DNA from: an uncultured Achromobacter sp. | GTDB taxonomy: Bacteria; Pseudomonadota; Gammaproteobacteria; Burkholderiales; Burkholderiaceae_B | DNA: 7,204 bases | Direction: 5' to 3' | NCBI GenBank assembly: GCA_913775005.1 | Contig: CAJYKY010000239.1 | Location: 1 to 7,204 of the forward strand | Part shown: positions 1-5,867 of the stretch, one piece after another | How the letters are laid out: each line of letters starts with the position of its first letter | Position numbering within the stretch: the stretch's first letter is position 1 | Notes under the pieces: generated by a model | Told to the model about the DNA's origin: nothing | Database searches by the model: none | What the model saw: only the letters and a program-made list of their open reading frames with translations | Made by a program: the position numbers and the translations under genes

Positions 1-52
1 TGGCCCCGCGCGCCCCGCGACACCGGCGCGCCGGGCGTCAAAAGAACCGAGG

Positions 53-76
53 CCGATCCACAAGCCCCGATCCACA
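53..76. repeat. Short direct repeat (10 bp, period 14)
   Basis: CCGATCCACA occurs at 53-62 and again at 67-76. The repeat lies in the 123 bases downstream of the Bug gene, where no convincing gene is seen. Its function is unknown and chance is possible. The rest of positions 1-123 is GC-rich at the left edge and holds an A8 tract near 97-104. All three plus frames stay open across much of it, which is not informative in such a composition. Confidence 0.35.
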
Positions 77-123
77 TCACGCCTCAACAGACGTCCAAAA
101 AAAAGACGCCCATCAACAAAACA

Positions 124-1140
124 TCAATTCAAGCTAGCCCCAGAGATCTTCACAATCTCCTGATACTTCGCCTTCTCACTCTTCACAAACTCCGCAAACG
201 CCTCAGACGTCATCGGCCCCGCCTCCGACCCCATGGTCAGCAGCCGCTGCTTCACATCCGCCTGTTGCATCGCATCCGCGTAAGCCTTATTCAGCTTCGT
301 CACCACCGGCGCCGGCGTTCCACCCGTCGTGAACACGCCAAACCAAGTCCCCAGGTCAAACCCCTTGACCCCAGACTCCTCAACCGTCGGCACATCCGCC
401 AGCAACGACGACCGCTTAGCCGTCGTCACCGCCAACGCCTTCACCTTGCCGTCCTTGATCAACGGCGCCGACGCCGCCAGATTGTCGAACATGAAATCCG
501 ACTGCCCCGACAGCAACGCCAACTGCGCCGGCGCCGCGCCCTGGTAAGGAATGTGCTCGACATTGATACCCGCCCGGGCCTTCAGCAACTCACCCGACAA
601 ATGCCCGGCACTGCCATTACCGCCCGAACCGTAATTCAGCTTGCCCGGATTCTTCTTCGCGTAGTCAATCAGATCCGCCAACGTCTTGATGTTGTTCTTC
701 TCAGCGAACTCAACGTTCATCACCAACACGTTCGGCACCGACGCCACAATCGTCACCGGCGCAAAATCCTTCACCGGGTCATACGGCAGATTCGCAAACA
801 ACCAAGGATTGATCGCATGCGTCGCCACCGCGCCCATCACGAGCGTATAGCCATCCGCCGGCGCCTTCGCCACCAGATCCGCGCCGATGTTGCCACCCGC
901 ACCCGACCGGTTTTCCACAATCACCGCCTGACCCAGCGAACCGCGCACCTTCTCGGCCAACATGCGAGCCATCGTATCCAGCGGGCCGCCGGGCGGGTAA
1001 GGCACCACGAAGCGGATCGGCTTCGTCGGGAAATCCGTGGCTTGCGCCAGCGCGGGCGCGGCAAAAGGCAAAGTCGCGGCCAACGCCAAAGCGCCTTGCA
1101 ACAAGCTGCGGCGCAGTGCGCTACGCGGGGGGGTCGTCAT
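124..1140 (-). CDS. Bug family tripartite tricarboxylate transporter substrate-binding protein (TctC-like), orphan
   Basis: This is a 338-residue periplasmic receptor of the Bug/TctC family; members bind carboxylates and related small molecules, and the ligand cannot be read from the sequence. The N-terminus carries Arg-Arg (residues 10-11) followed by a hydrophobic stretch and a probable signal-peptidase site after Ala32 (ALA before Gln33). The RR-S-L-L pattern is compatible with Tat export. Family landmarks in order are YPPGGPLDTMAR (48-59), VENRSGAGGNIGA (75-87), DGYTL (96-100), LPYDPVKDFAPVT (118-130), YGSGGNGSAGHLSGEL (170-185) and IPYQGAAPA (197-205). The ATG at 1138-1140 is chosen because GAGGAGA lies 8 bases upstream (1149-1155) and the signal peptide follows directly; the frame stays open further upstream but runs through a terminator. 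No TctA/TctB genes are in view. Codon use differs sharply from aapJ (Ala GCG about 38 against GCC about 6). Family assignment is firm, ligand unknown. Confidence 0.93.
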   Translation of the reverse strand: MTTPPRSALRRSLLQGALALAATLPFAAPALAQATDFPTKPIRFVVPYPPGGPLDTMARMLAEKVRGSLGQAVIVENRSGAGGNIGADLVAKAPADGYTLVMGAVATHAINPWLFANLPYDPVKDFAPVTIVASVPNVLVMNVEFAEKNNIKTLADLIDYAKKNPGKLNYGSGGNGSAGHLSGELLKARAGINVEHIPYQGAAPAQLALLSGQSDFMFDNLAASAPLIKDGKVKALAVTTAKRSSLLADVPTVEESGVKGFDLGTWFGVFTTGGTPAPVVTKLNKAYADAMQQADVKQRLLTMGSEAGPMTSEAFAEFVKSEKAKYQEIVKISGASLN

Positions 1141-1179
1141 GATGTTGTTCTCCTCAATCCAGATCAAAAGGCGGTCCGT

Positions 1180-1208
1180 AGCATACCCCAGCACGCCCCC
1201 CGGCGTAA
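1180..1208 (-). promoter_or_regulatory. Tentative promoter of the Bug gene
   Basis: On the minus strand TATGCT (1180-1185) matches the sigma-70 -10 consensus at four of six positions. Seventeen bases upstream is TTACGC (1203-1208), a poor -35 match. The gene probably needs its own promoter because a strong terminator lies just upstream at 1265-1291, so transcription must start between about 1264 and 1156. The specific boxes are only a guess. Confidence 0.22.
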
Positions 1209-1264
1209 CAAAGCGAAACCACCCCAAAAGGCAGAATCCTGCGTTTGAAAAGCCAAAATCCAAT

Positions 1265-1291
1265 AAAAAACCGCCCGAAGGCGGTTTTTTT
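1265..1291 (-). terminator. Rho-independent terminator of the aap operon
   Basis: A perfect CCGCC/GGCGG stem (1271-1275 with 1280-1284) is flanked by A6 (1265-1270) and T7 (1285-1291). Read on the minus strand, the loop is TTCG closed by C-G, the very stable cUUCGg tetraloop, and the stem is followed by six T residues. It begins 7 bases after the aapP stop codon, so it ends the aapJQMP transcript and insulates the Bug gene. The A/T flanks on both sides make it potentially bidirectional. Confidence 0.93.
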
Positions 1292-1297
1292 GGCAGA

Positions 1298-2038
1298 TTA
1301 ATGCAATATCTGAGACAGGAACAACTTCGTCCGTTCGTTCTGCGGGTTATCGAAGAACTCATCAGGGTTGTTCTGTTCAATGATCTCGCCACGGTCCATG
1401 AAGATCACCCGGTTCGCCACCTTGCGCGCAAACCCCATTTCGTGGGTCACGCAGATCATCGTCATCCCGCTTTCCTGCGCCAGCGTCACCATCACGTCCA
1501 GCACTTCCTTGACCATTTCCGGATCCAGCGCCGACGTCGGCTCATCAAACAGCATGATCTTCGGGCTCATGCACAACGACCGCGCAATCGCCACGCGCTG
1601 CTGCTGACCACCCGATAACTGGCCGGGAAATTTCTTCGCCTGATCCGGAATGCGCACGCGCTCCAGATACTTCATCGCCGTCGCCTCAGCTTCCGCACGC
1701 GGCTTCTTCAGCACCCACATGGGGCCCAGCGTCAGGTTTTCCAGCACCGTCAGATGCGGGAACAGATTGAAGTGCTGAAACACCATCCCCACGTCCTTGC
1801 GGATCGTCTCGATGTGCTTCAAGTCATTGGTGAGCTCCGTGCCGTCCACAATGATGTGGCCCTTCTGGTGCTCTTCCAGGCGGTTGATGCAGCGGATCAT
1901 CGTGGACTTGCCCGACCCCGAAGGACCGCACACCACGATGCGCTCGCCTGGCGCCACGTCCAGGTTGATATTGCGCAACACGTGGAACTGGCCGTACCAC
2001 TTGTTCACGTCCTGCAAACGAATAATGGCATCCGACAT
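1298..2038 (-). CDS. aapP: Amino acid ABC transporter ATP-binding protein AapP
   Basis: This 246-residue cytoplasmic ATPase energises polar amino-acid import through the AapQ-AapM channel. All ABC motifs are intact: Walker A GPSGSGKST (38-46), Q-loop VFQHFNLFPH with Gln88, signature LSGGQQQR (141-148), Walker B IMLFDEP (161-167, catalytic Glu166), D-loop SALD (169-172) and switch His199. Length and sequence match the GlnQ/AapP/BztD group of the PAAT family. The ATG at 2036-2038 is supported by GGGAG (2046-2050) seven bases upstream. It is the last gene of the operon, 60 bases after aapM with a stable hairpin in the gap, and it ends in TAA just before the terminator. The aap name rests on the four-gene JQMP order together with the large permeases; on its own the ATPase could equally be called GlnQ-like. 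Confidence 0.95.
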   Translation of the reverse strand: MSDAIIRLQDVNKWYGQFHVLRNINLDVAPGERIVVCGPSGSGKSTMIRCINRLEEHQKGHIIVDGTELTNDLKHIETIRKDVGMVFQHFNLFPHLTVLENLTLGPMWVLKKPRAEAEATAMKYLERVRIPDQAKKFPGQLSGGQQQRVAIARSLCMSPKIMLFDEPTSALDPEMVKEVLDVMVTLAQESGMTMICVTHEMGFARKVANRVIFMDRGEIIEQNNPDEFFDNPQNERTKLFLSQILH

Positions 2039-2064
2039 GCCTGTACTCCCGTAAATATCGCTAT

Positions 2065-2090
2065 GCGCGCCCGCCCGAAGGCGAACGCGC
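2065..2090 (-). other. Intercistronic RNA hairpin between aapM and aapP
   Basis: On the minus-strand RNA, GCGCGUUCGCC pairs over 11 bp with GGCGGGCGCGC, including two U-G wobbles, and is capped by a UUCG tetraloop closed by C-G. The same DNA read on the plus strand would have two C-A mismatches, so the fold belongs to the operon transcript. It starts 8 bases after the aapM stop codon and lies about 14 bases upstream of the aapP Shine-Dalgarno. No U-tract follows, so it is more likely a stability or processing element than a terminator. The function is inferred. Confidence 0.7.
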
Positions 2091-2098
2091 GGTAGTGG

Positions 2099-3199
2099 CT
2101 AGCGTTTGTGATCAGTCGCAAGACGTTTTTCAAGCGCCTGACTGTACTTGGACATGGAAAAGCAGAACACGAAGTAGATCAGCGAGATGAACAGGTACGC
2201 CTCTACGCCGAACCCGCGCCATGCCGCATCGGACAAGGCTGCCTTGGCCGCCAGCGTCAGGTCGAAGATACCGATGATCACCACCAGCGACGTGTCCTTG
2301 AACAGCGCGATGAAAATGCTGACCAGCGGCGGGATCACGATCTTCAACGCCTGCGGCAAGATGATCTTGCGCATCTGCTGCCAGTAGTTCAGACCCAGTG
2401 AATCCGCGCCCTCGTACTGTCCCTTCGGAATGGCCTGCAAACCGCCGCGCACCGTTTCCGCGATGTAGGCCGCCGCGAACATGATGATGGCGATCTGCGC
2501 GCGAAGCAGCTTGTCGATGGAAAAGCCTTCCGGCAGGAACAACGGCAACATCACCGACGACATGAACAGCAGGCTGATCAGCGGCACGCCACGGATCAGC
2601 TCGATGTACACGACGCACAGCGCTTTAATGGCAGGCATCTTCGACCGCCGGCCCAGCGCCAGCAGCACGCCGATCGGGAACGCAAAGGCAATGCCGAACG
2701 TCGACAGAATCAGCGTCAGCGGCAGGCCGCCCCAACGTGCGTTTTCCACGTACGTCAGGCCGAACACGCCGCCCCACATCAACAGCGCCACGGCCGTCAG
2801 GCCCACGGTCCAGATAACGGCCAGCTTCCAGTTCCAGAAATAGCGGATGCCGCTGCAAATGATCACGCCCACCAGAATGATGGTCGCGATCAGCGGACGC
2901 CATTGCTCATCGAACGGATACGTGCCGAACAGGATCAGCCGGTGCTTCTCGATGATGAACGCCCAGCAAGCGCCGCCCGAAGCACGGCACTCCTGCGCGT
3001 TGGCCGCATTGAAGTCAGCCTTGAAGAACGCCCATTCCAGCAACGCCGGAATCGCCATCAGCAGGAACCACGCAAGCAGTACCGTGATGAGGATGTTCAG
3101 CGGCGATGAGAACAGACGGGTTTTGACCCAGGCCCACGCGCCCACGTGATTGCTGGGCGGCGGCATGGCTTCGGTGGGAGTATGCGTAGTGCTGCTCAT
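2099..3199 (-). CDS. aapM: Amino acid ABC transporter permease AapM
   Basis: This 366-residue inner-membrane permease is one half of the heterodimeric channel of an AapJQMP/BztABCD-type importer. Predicted membrane segments lie near residues 34-56, 103-118, 126-148, 158-182, 193-225 (in part), 235-250, 290-312 and 334-352. The EAA loop that docks on the ATPase is at about 263-291 (EGADSLGL through ILPQALKIVIPP), with the conserved Gly and Leu-Pro. The conserved region VYIELIRGVPLI (197-208) precedes it. It is longer than ordinary HisM/GlnP permeases because of an extra N-terminal membrane region and a Cys-containing loop (Cys71, Cys78), as expected for AapM/BztC. Its ATG follows the aapQ TGA by one base, with TGGAG seven bases upstream, so translation is probably coupled to aapQ. 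It ends in TAG. Confidence 0.94.
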   Translation of the reverse strand: MSSTTHTPTEAMPPPSNHVGAWAWVKTRLFSSPLNILITVLLAWFLLMAIPALLEWAFFKADFNAANAQECRASGGACWAFIIEKHRLILFGTYPFDEQWRPLIATIILVGVIICSGIRYFWNWKLAVIWTVGLTAVALLMWGGVFGLTYVENARWGGLPLTLILSTFGIAFAFPIGVLLALGRRSKMPAIKALCVVYIELIRGVPLISLLFMSSVMLPLFLPEGFSIDKLLRAQIAIIMFAAAYIAETVRGGLQAIPKGQYEGADSLGLNYWQQMRKIILPQALKIVIPPLVSIFIALFKDTSLVVIIGIFDLTLAAKAALSDAAWRGFGVEAYLFISLIYFVFCFSMSKYSQALEKRLATDHKR

Positions 3200-3200
3200 C

Positions 3201-4394
3201 TCAACGCTCCACCAGCGCGATGCGCTTGTTGTACCAGTTCATGAATATCGAGATCGACAGGCTGACCGTCAGGTACGCGCCCATGATGATGAGAATGCCC
3301 TCGATGGCCTGGCCCGTCTGGTTCAGCGTGGTGTTCACCACCGACACGATGTCCGGATAGCCGATCGCCACCGCCAGCGAGCTGTTCTTGGTCAGGTTCA
3401 GGTATTGGCTCGTCATCGGCGGGATGATCACGCGCAAGGCTTGCGGCAGAATCACCAGACGCAGCACCTTCGAGCGCGGCAGACCCAGCGAACCCGCGGC
3501 TTCCCATTGGCCGTTGTTCACTGCCTGGATACCCGAGCGCACCACTTCGGCGATGAACGCCGACGTGTAGATCACCAGCCCCGCCAGCAACGCGGCAAAT
3601 TCCGGCGACAGCGTCAGACCGCCCGAGAAGTTAAAGCCCTTGAGCTCCGGCATGTCCAGCGTCAACGACGCGCCGCTGACCAGCCAGCCAAGGAACGGCA
3701 GCCCGATCAACAGACCGATGGCCCAACGGCCAAGCGGGAACATGTGGCCCGTAGCTTCATGGCGCTTCTTGCCGTAGTGGCCCAGGAAGATGATGGCCAC
3801 GATGGCCAGCCCCAGACCCGCCAGCATCCAGTCCAGCGAATTGCCTTCCAGCCCCGGCACCTTCAGGCCACGATTGGAAATGAAAACGCCGGGCAGCGGA
3901 TTGTGCGCCTGACGCGGACCCGGCATGTTTTCCGTGATCAGCGCGTACCAGAAGAACAGTTGCAGCAACAGCGGCACGTTACGCATCACTTCGACGTACA
4001 CCGAAGTGATCTTCGCAACCAGCCAGTTCTTGGACAGACGGCCGATACCGATCAACGTGCCAAGAATGGTGGCAAGCACGATGCCGATGACAGCGACGCG
4101 CAGCGTATTGAGCAGGCCGACCAGAATGGCGCGGCCGTAATCGTTTGCGGGGCTGTAGGCGATGGGCGTTTCACCGATCGCAAATCCGGCTTCGCGATTC
4201 AAAAACCCGAAACCCGTGGCGATATTGCGCACGGACAGGTTGTGAAGCGTGTTGGAAACCAGGAACCACACGGCCCAGGCCACCGCCGCCAGTGCAAGCA
4301 CCTGGTAGACCACGGAACGTACGCCGGGATCATTCCAGTTCAGCCGCCGGCGGGGTGCCGAAATCGAGGGGGCTTTATTGTTGGAAGTCGTCAT
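3201..4394 (-). CDS. aapQ: Amino acid ABC transporter permease AapQ
   Basis: This 397-residue inner-membrane protein is the second channel subunit, partner of AapM. Membrane segments are visible near 30-47, 88-117, 137-152, 187-204, 225-241, 265-285, 325-345 and 366-385. The permease signature VYVEVMRNVPLLLQ (132-145) is followed, after a long insertion (about 150-260) typical of AapQ/BztB, by the EAA loop at 298-326 (WEAAGSLGL through ILPQALRVIIPP). The stop codon TGA (3201-3203) is one base from the aapM start. The ATG at 4392-4394 is chosen because MTTSNNK followed by a basic stretch and the first membrane helix fits the family; a GTG eight codons upstream (4416-4418) is in frame. Neither start has a recognisable Shine-Dalgarno, which is unusual here. 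The 130-base gap to aapJ contains two hairpins. Confidence 0.93.
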   Translation of the reverse strand: MTTSNNKAPSISAPRRRLNWNDPGVRSVVYQVLALAAVAWAVWFLVSNTLHNLSVRNIATGFGFLNREAGFAIGETPIAYSPANDYGRAILVGLLNTLRVAVIGIVLATILGTLIGIGRLSKNWLVAKITSVYVEVMRNVPLLLQLFFWYALITENMPGPRQAHNPLPGVFISNRGLKVPGLEGNSLDWMLAGLGLAIVAIIFLGHYGKKRHEATGHMFPLGRWAIGLLIGLPFLGWLVSGASLTLDMPELKGFNFSGGLTLSPEFAALLAGLVIYTSAFIAEVVRSGIQAVNNGQWEAAGSLGLPRSKVLRLVILPQALRVIIPPMTSQYLNLTKNSSLAVAIGYPDIVSVVNTTLNQTGQAIEGILIIMGAYLTVSLSISIFMNWYNKRIALVER

Positions 4395-4459
4395 GATGAA
4401 TCTACAGAAGTCATACACCGGGTGGCAACGCCGGCAAGGCCACGCCCCCTACTCCTGCC

Positions 4460-4477
4460 GCCCGCTCTGTGGCGGGC
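4460..4477 (-). other. Second small hairpin in the aapJ-aapQ gap
   Basis: GCCCGC (4460-4465) pairs with GCGGGC (4472-4477) around a 6-base loop. It lies immediately downstream, in the transcript, of the larger hairpin at 4480-4511. No T-tract follows on the minus strand. Alone it would be weak, but together the two form a tandem structured region in the intercistronic RNA. Confidence 0.45.
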
Positions 4478-4479
4478 TA

Positions 4480-4511
4480 GGCAAAACGGAGCCTCGTGGC
4501 TCCGTTTTGCC
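4480..4511 (-). other. Strong intercistronic hairpin between aapJ and aapQ
   Basis: GGCAAAACGGAGCC (4480-4493) and GGCTCCGTTTTGCC (4498-4511) form a perfect 14-bp stem around a 4-base loop. It begins 13 bases after the aapJ stop codon on the transcript. There is no U-tract after it, so it is not a classical terminator. A stable hairpin directly after the binding-protein gene is a common way to protect that part of the mRNA from 3' decay and raise binding protein relative to membrane subunits (known for binding-protein-dependent transport operons such as malE-malF). That role here is inferred. Confidence 0.8.
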
Positions 4512-4524
4512 GGGCAGCCGTGTG

Positions 4525-5541
4525 TTAGCGCACCGGCCAGCCGTACATCAAACCGCCTTGCTTGTACGACGCATTCAAACCACGCTCCAGCTTCATCGCG
4601 CTGTTCTTGCCCAGCGTGGCTTCGAAGCTTTCACCGTAGTTGCCCACGTTCTTGATGATGTTGTAGGCCCACTTGTCGTCCACGCCCAGGTTCTTGCCCA
4701 TGCCCGGGGTCACGCCCAGGATGCGCTGGATGTTGGGGTTGGGGCTCTTGGTCATTTCATCGACGTTGGCCTTGGTGATGCCGTATTCCTCGGCTTCCAG
4801 CATCGCGTTCAGCGACCAGCGGACGATGTTGAACCATTGTTCGTCGCCCTGGCGGACCATGGGGCCCAGCGGCTCCTTGGAGAAGTCTTCCGGCAGGATG
4901 ATGAACTTGTCCGGGTTCTCGAGCGTGGTGCGGGTAGAAGCCAGTTGCGACTTGTCGGTCGTGAAGGCGTCGCAGCGGCCGGCAGAGAAGGCGCGGATGA
5001 TTTCGTCGTACTTGTCGATCACGACCGGCTTGAATTCGATCTTCTGGCCGCGGAACCAGTCAGCCAGGTTCAGTTCGGTGGTGGTGCCCGGCTGCACGCA
5101 GATCGTGGCACCGTTCAGTTCCTTGGCGCTCTTGACGTTCAGGTCTTTCGAGACCATGACGCCTTGCGAGTCGTAGTAGTTCACGCCGACGCCGATCAGG
5201 CCCAGCGTGGTGTCACGCGTCAGCGTCACGGTGGTGTTGCGGGTCAGCACATCGACTTCGCCGGATTGCAACGCGGTGAAGCGCTGTTGCGTATTCAACG
5301 GCGTGAACTTGACCTTGGAGGCATCGCCGAACATCGTCGACGCGATGGCGCGGCACATGTCCACGTCGATGCCCTTGTACTCGCCCTTGCTATCGGCGAT
5401 GGAGAAACCCGGGATGCCCGTTGAAACGCCGCACTGGACAAACCCTTTTTTCTTGACGTTATCGAAGGTCGCGCCCGCATTGGCGGCCGCCGAAACAGCG
5501 AACAATGCAGCGCCAATGGCAGCGAGTTTCAGTACTTTCAT
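4525..5541 (-). CDS. aapJ: Amino acid ABC transporter periplasmic binding protein AapJ
   Basis: This 338-residue solute-binding protein of family 3 captures polar L-amino acids in the periplasm and delivers them to AapQ-AapM. The signal peptide is clear: Lys residues near the N-terminus, a hydrophobic core and ANA before a likely cut after Ala22. The family 3 signature GIDVDMCRAIASTM is at 57-70. Other features of the AapJ/BztA group are NTQQRFTALQSGEVDVLTRNTT (split by the ligand cleft), CVQPGTTTELNL, and the C-terminal QGGLMYGWPVR. The ATG at 5539-5541 is preceded by GGAGA (5547-5551) five bases upstream; the frame is open to 5676, but the upstream part shows no family similarity. It is the first gene of the operon. 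Characterised relatives range from broad amino-acid specificity (Rhizobium Aap) to Glu/Gln/Asp/Asn (Rhodobacter Bzt), so exact substrates are uncertain. Confidence 0.95.
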   Translation of the reverse strand: MKVLKLAAIGAALFAVSAAANAGATFDNVKKKGFVQCGVSTGIPGFSIADSKGEYKGIDVDMCRAIASTMFGDASKVKFTPLNTQQRFTALQSGEVDVLTRNTTVTLTRDTTLGLIGVGVNYYDSQGVMVSKDLNVKSAKELNGATICVQPGTTTELNLADWFRGQKIEFKPVVIDKYDEIIRAFSAGRCDAFTTDKSQLASTRTTLENPDKFIILPEDFSKEPLGPMVRQGDEQWFNIVRWSLNAMLEAEEYGITKANVDEMTKSPNPNIQRILGVTPGMGKNLGVDDKWAYNIIKNVGNYGESFEATLGKNSAMKLERGLNASYKQGGLMYGWPVR

Positions 5542-5637
5542 CGTGATCTCCGTGTGGGATGAAGCGAGCTTTACGTGAGCCGGGTTGGGCCGACGCATGG
5601 GGCGGATGGTAGCGTCCACACAGCGGCCGGCACATCC

Positions 5638-5647
5638 GGGAATTCCC
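5638..5647. promoter_or_regulatory. Perfect 10-bp palindrome upstream of aapJ
   Basis: GGGAATTCCC is fully self-complementary. It is followed at once by an imperfect dyad CCCT(TGAAATTT)AGGG at 5645-5660, which shares the CCC. The pair lies about 97-119 bases upstream of the aapJ ATG, a reasonable place for an operator. No known regulator consensus is recognised. Confidence 0.35.
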
Positions 5648-5680
5648 TTGAAATTTAGGGACACTGGCGAAATCAAACGT

Positions 5681-5713
5681 AGTTTTCATACGAAAACGGG
5701 GACAAGTTTTCAT
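5681..5713. promoter_or_regulatory. Candidate operator: three GTTTTC-type half-sites
   Basis: AGTTTTCAT occurs twice as a direct repeat at 5681-5689 and 5705-5713, exactly 24 bp apart. Between them GAAAAC (5692-5697) forms a perfect inverted repeat with the first copy (GTTTTC-ATAC-GAAAAC, 5682-5697) and an everted repeat with the second across 8 bases. Regular half-sites in the AT-rich centre of a divergent promoter region suggest a transcription-factor site, but the factor is unknown. Confidence 0.4.
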
Positions 5714-5840
5714 CATTCGGACTGGTCTCAAGCGACAACCATTTCGTCTTGCCGTAAATGTGTCCGACCGGTCACATGGAAACCCTTTTTCACCGACGCA
5801 CTCTTGCAGGCGTCGCCCACCTCACTGTCCCCGAGTTACT

Positions 5841-5867
5841 ATGGCGGCTTCATCTGACAGCCGCCAT
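5841..5867 (+). promoter_or_regulatory. Inverted repeat enclosing the ftsE start codon
   Basis: ATGGCGGCT (5841-5849) and AGCCGCCAT (5859-5867) form a perfect 9-bp stem with a 9-base loop (TCATCTGAC). The second arm contains the A and T of the ftsE ATG, and the G at 5868 can wobble-pair with T5840. In mRNA this would bury the start codon. No good Shine-Dalgarno is visible before ftsE. A role in limiting ftsE translation is inferred. Confidence 0.5.

Larger units (their letters stand above)
5542..5865. promoter_or_regulatory. Divergent intergenic region between aapJ and ftsE
   Basis: These 324 bases contain no supportable gene and must hold the aapJ promoter (minus) and probably an ftsE promoter (plus). 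No box pair is convincing on either strand. The middle part (about 5641-5715) is clearly more AT-rich than its surroundings, as expected of a promoter zone. It holds several symmetric elements, listed separately: the GGGAATTCCC palindrome, the GTTTTC/GAAAAC half-site cluster, the GACCGGTC palindrome at 5766-5773, and the hairpin at the ftsE start. Confidence 0.6.

Noticed and set aside
1..77. A small minus-strand gene starting at ATG 75-77 and leaving the window
   Set aside because: The frame is open to the edge and GAGG lies only four bases before the ATG, but 25 codons with no recognisable motif cannot be told from chance.
93..117. T8 tract (minus strand) with GGGCGTC/GACGTCT arms as a terminator of the Bug gene
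   Set aside because: The T-tract lies in the loop rather than after the stem, so it is not a canonical intrinsic terminator.
265..1248. Plus-strand open frame opposite the Bug gene
   Set aside because: The predicted product is an Arg/His-rich string without family features. The Bug frame on the other strand has a signal peptide, ribosome site and conserved motifs.
1141..1392. N-terminal extension of the Bug gene up to 1392
   Set aside because: It would run through the intrinsic terminator and into the end of aapP and would place the signal peptide inside the protein. The ATG at 1140 has a good ribosome site.
3150..4655. Long plus-strand open frame (about 500 codons) opposite aapQ and aapM
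   Set aside because: It is antisense to two clear permeases. The product is rich in Arg, His and Gln with no recognisable domain, as expected from the complement of GC-rich codons.
4378..5424. Plus-strand open frame opposite aapJ
   Set aside because: It is a shadow of aapJ: no plausible start context, no domain, and it runs through the intercistronic hairpin.
5542..5676. Upstream in-frame start for aapJ at 5676
   Set aside because: The signal peptide begins exactly at the ATG at 5541, which has GGAGA before it. The extra 45 residues have no family similarity.
5732..5760. GCGACA-N17-TAAATG as an ftsE promoter
   Set aside because: Four of six and three of six consensus matches are within chance for a region this AT-rich; not reported as a feature.
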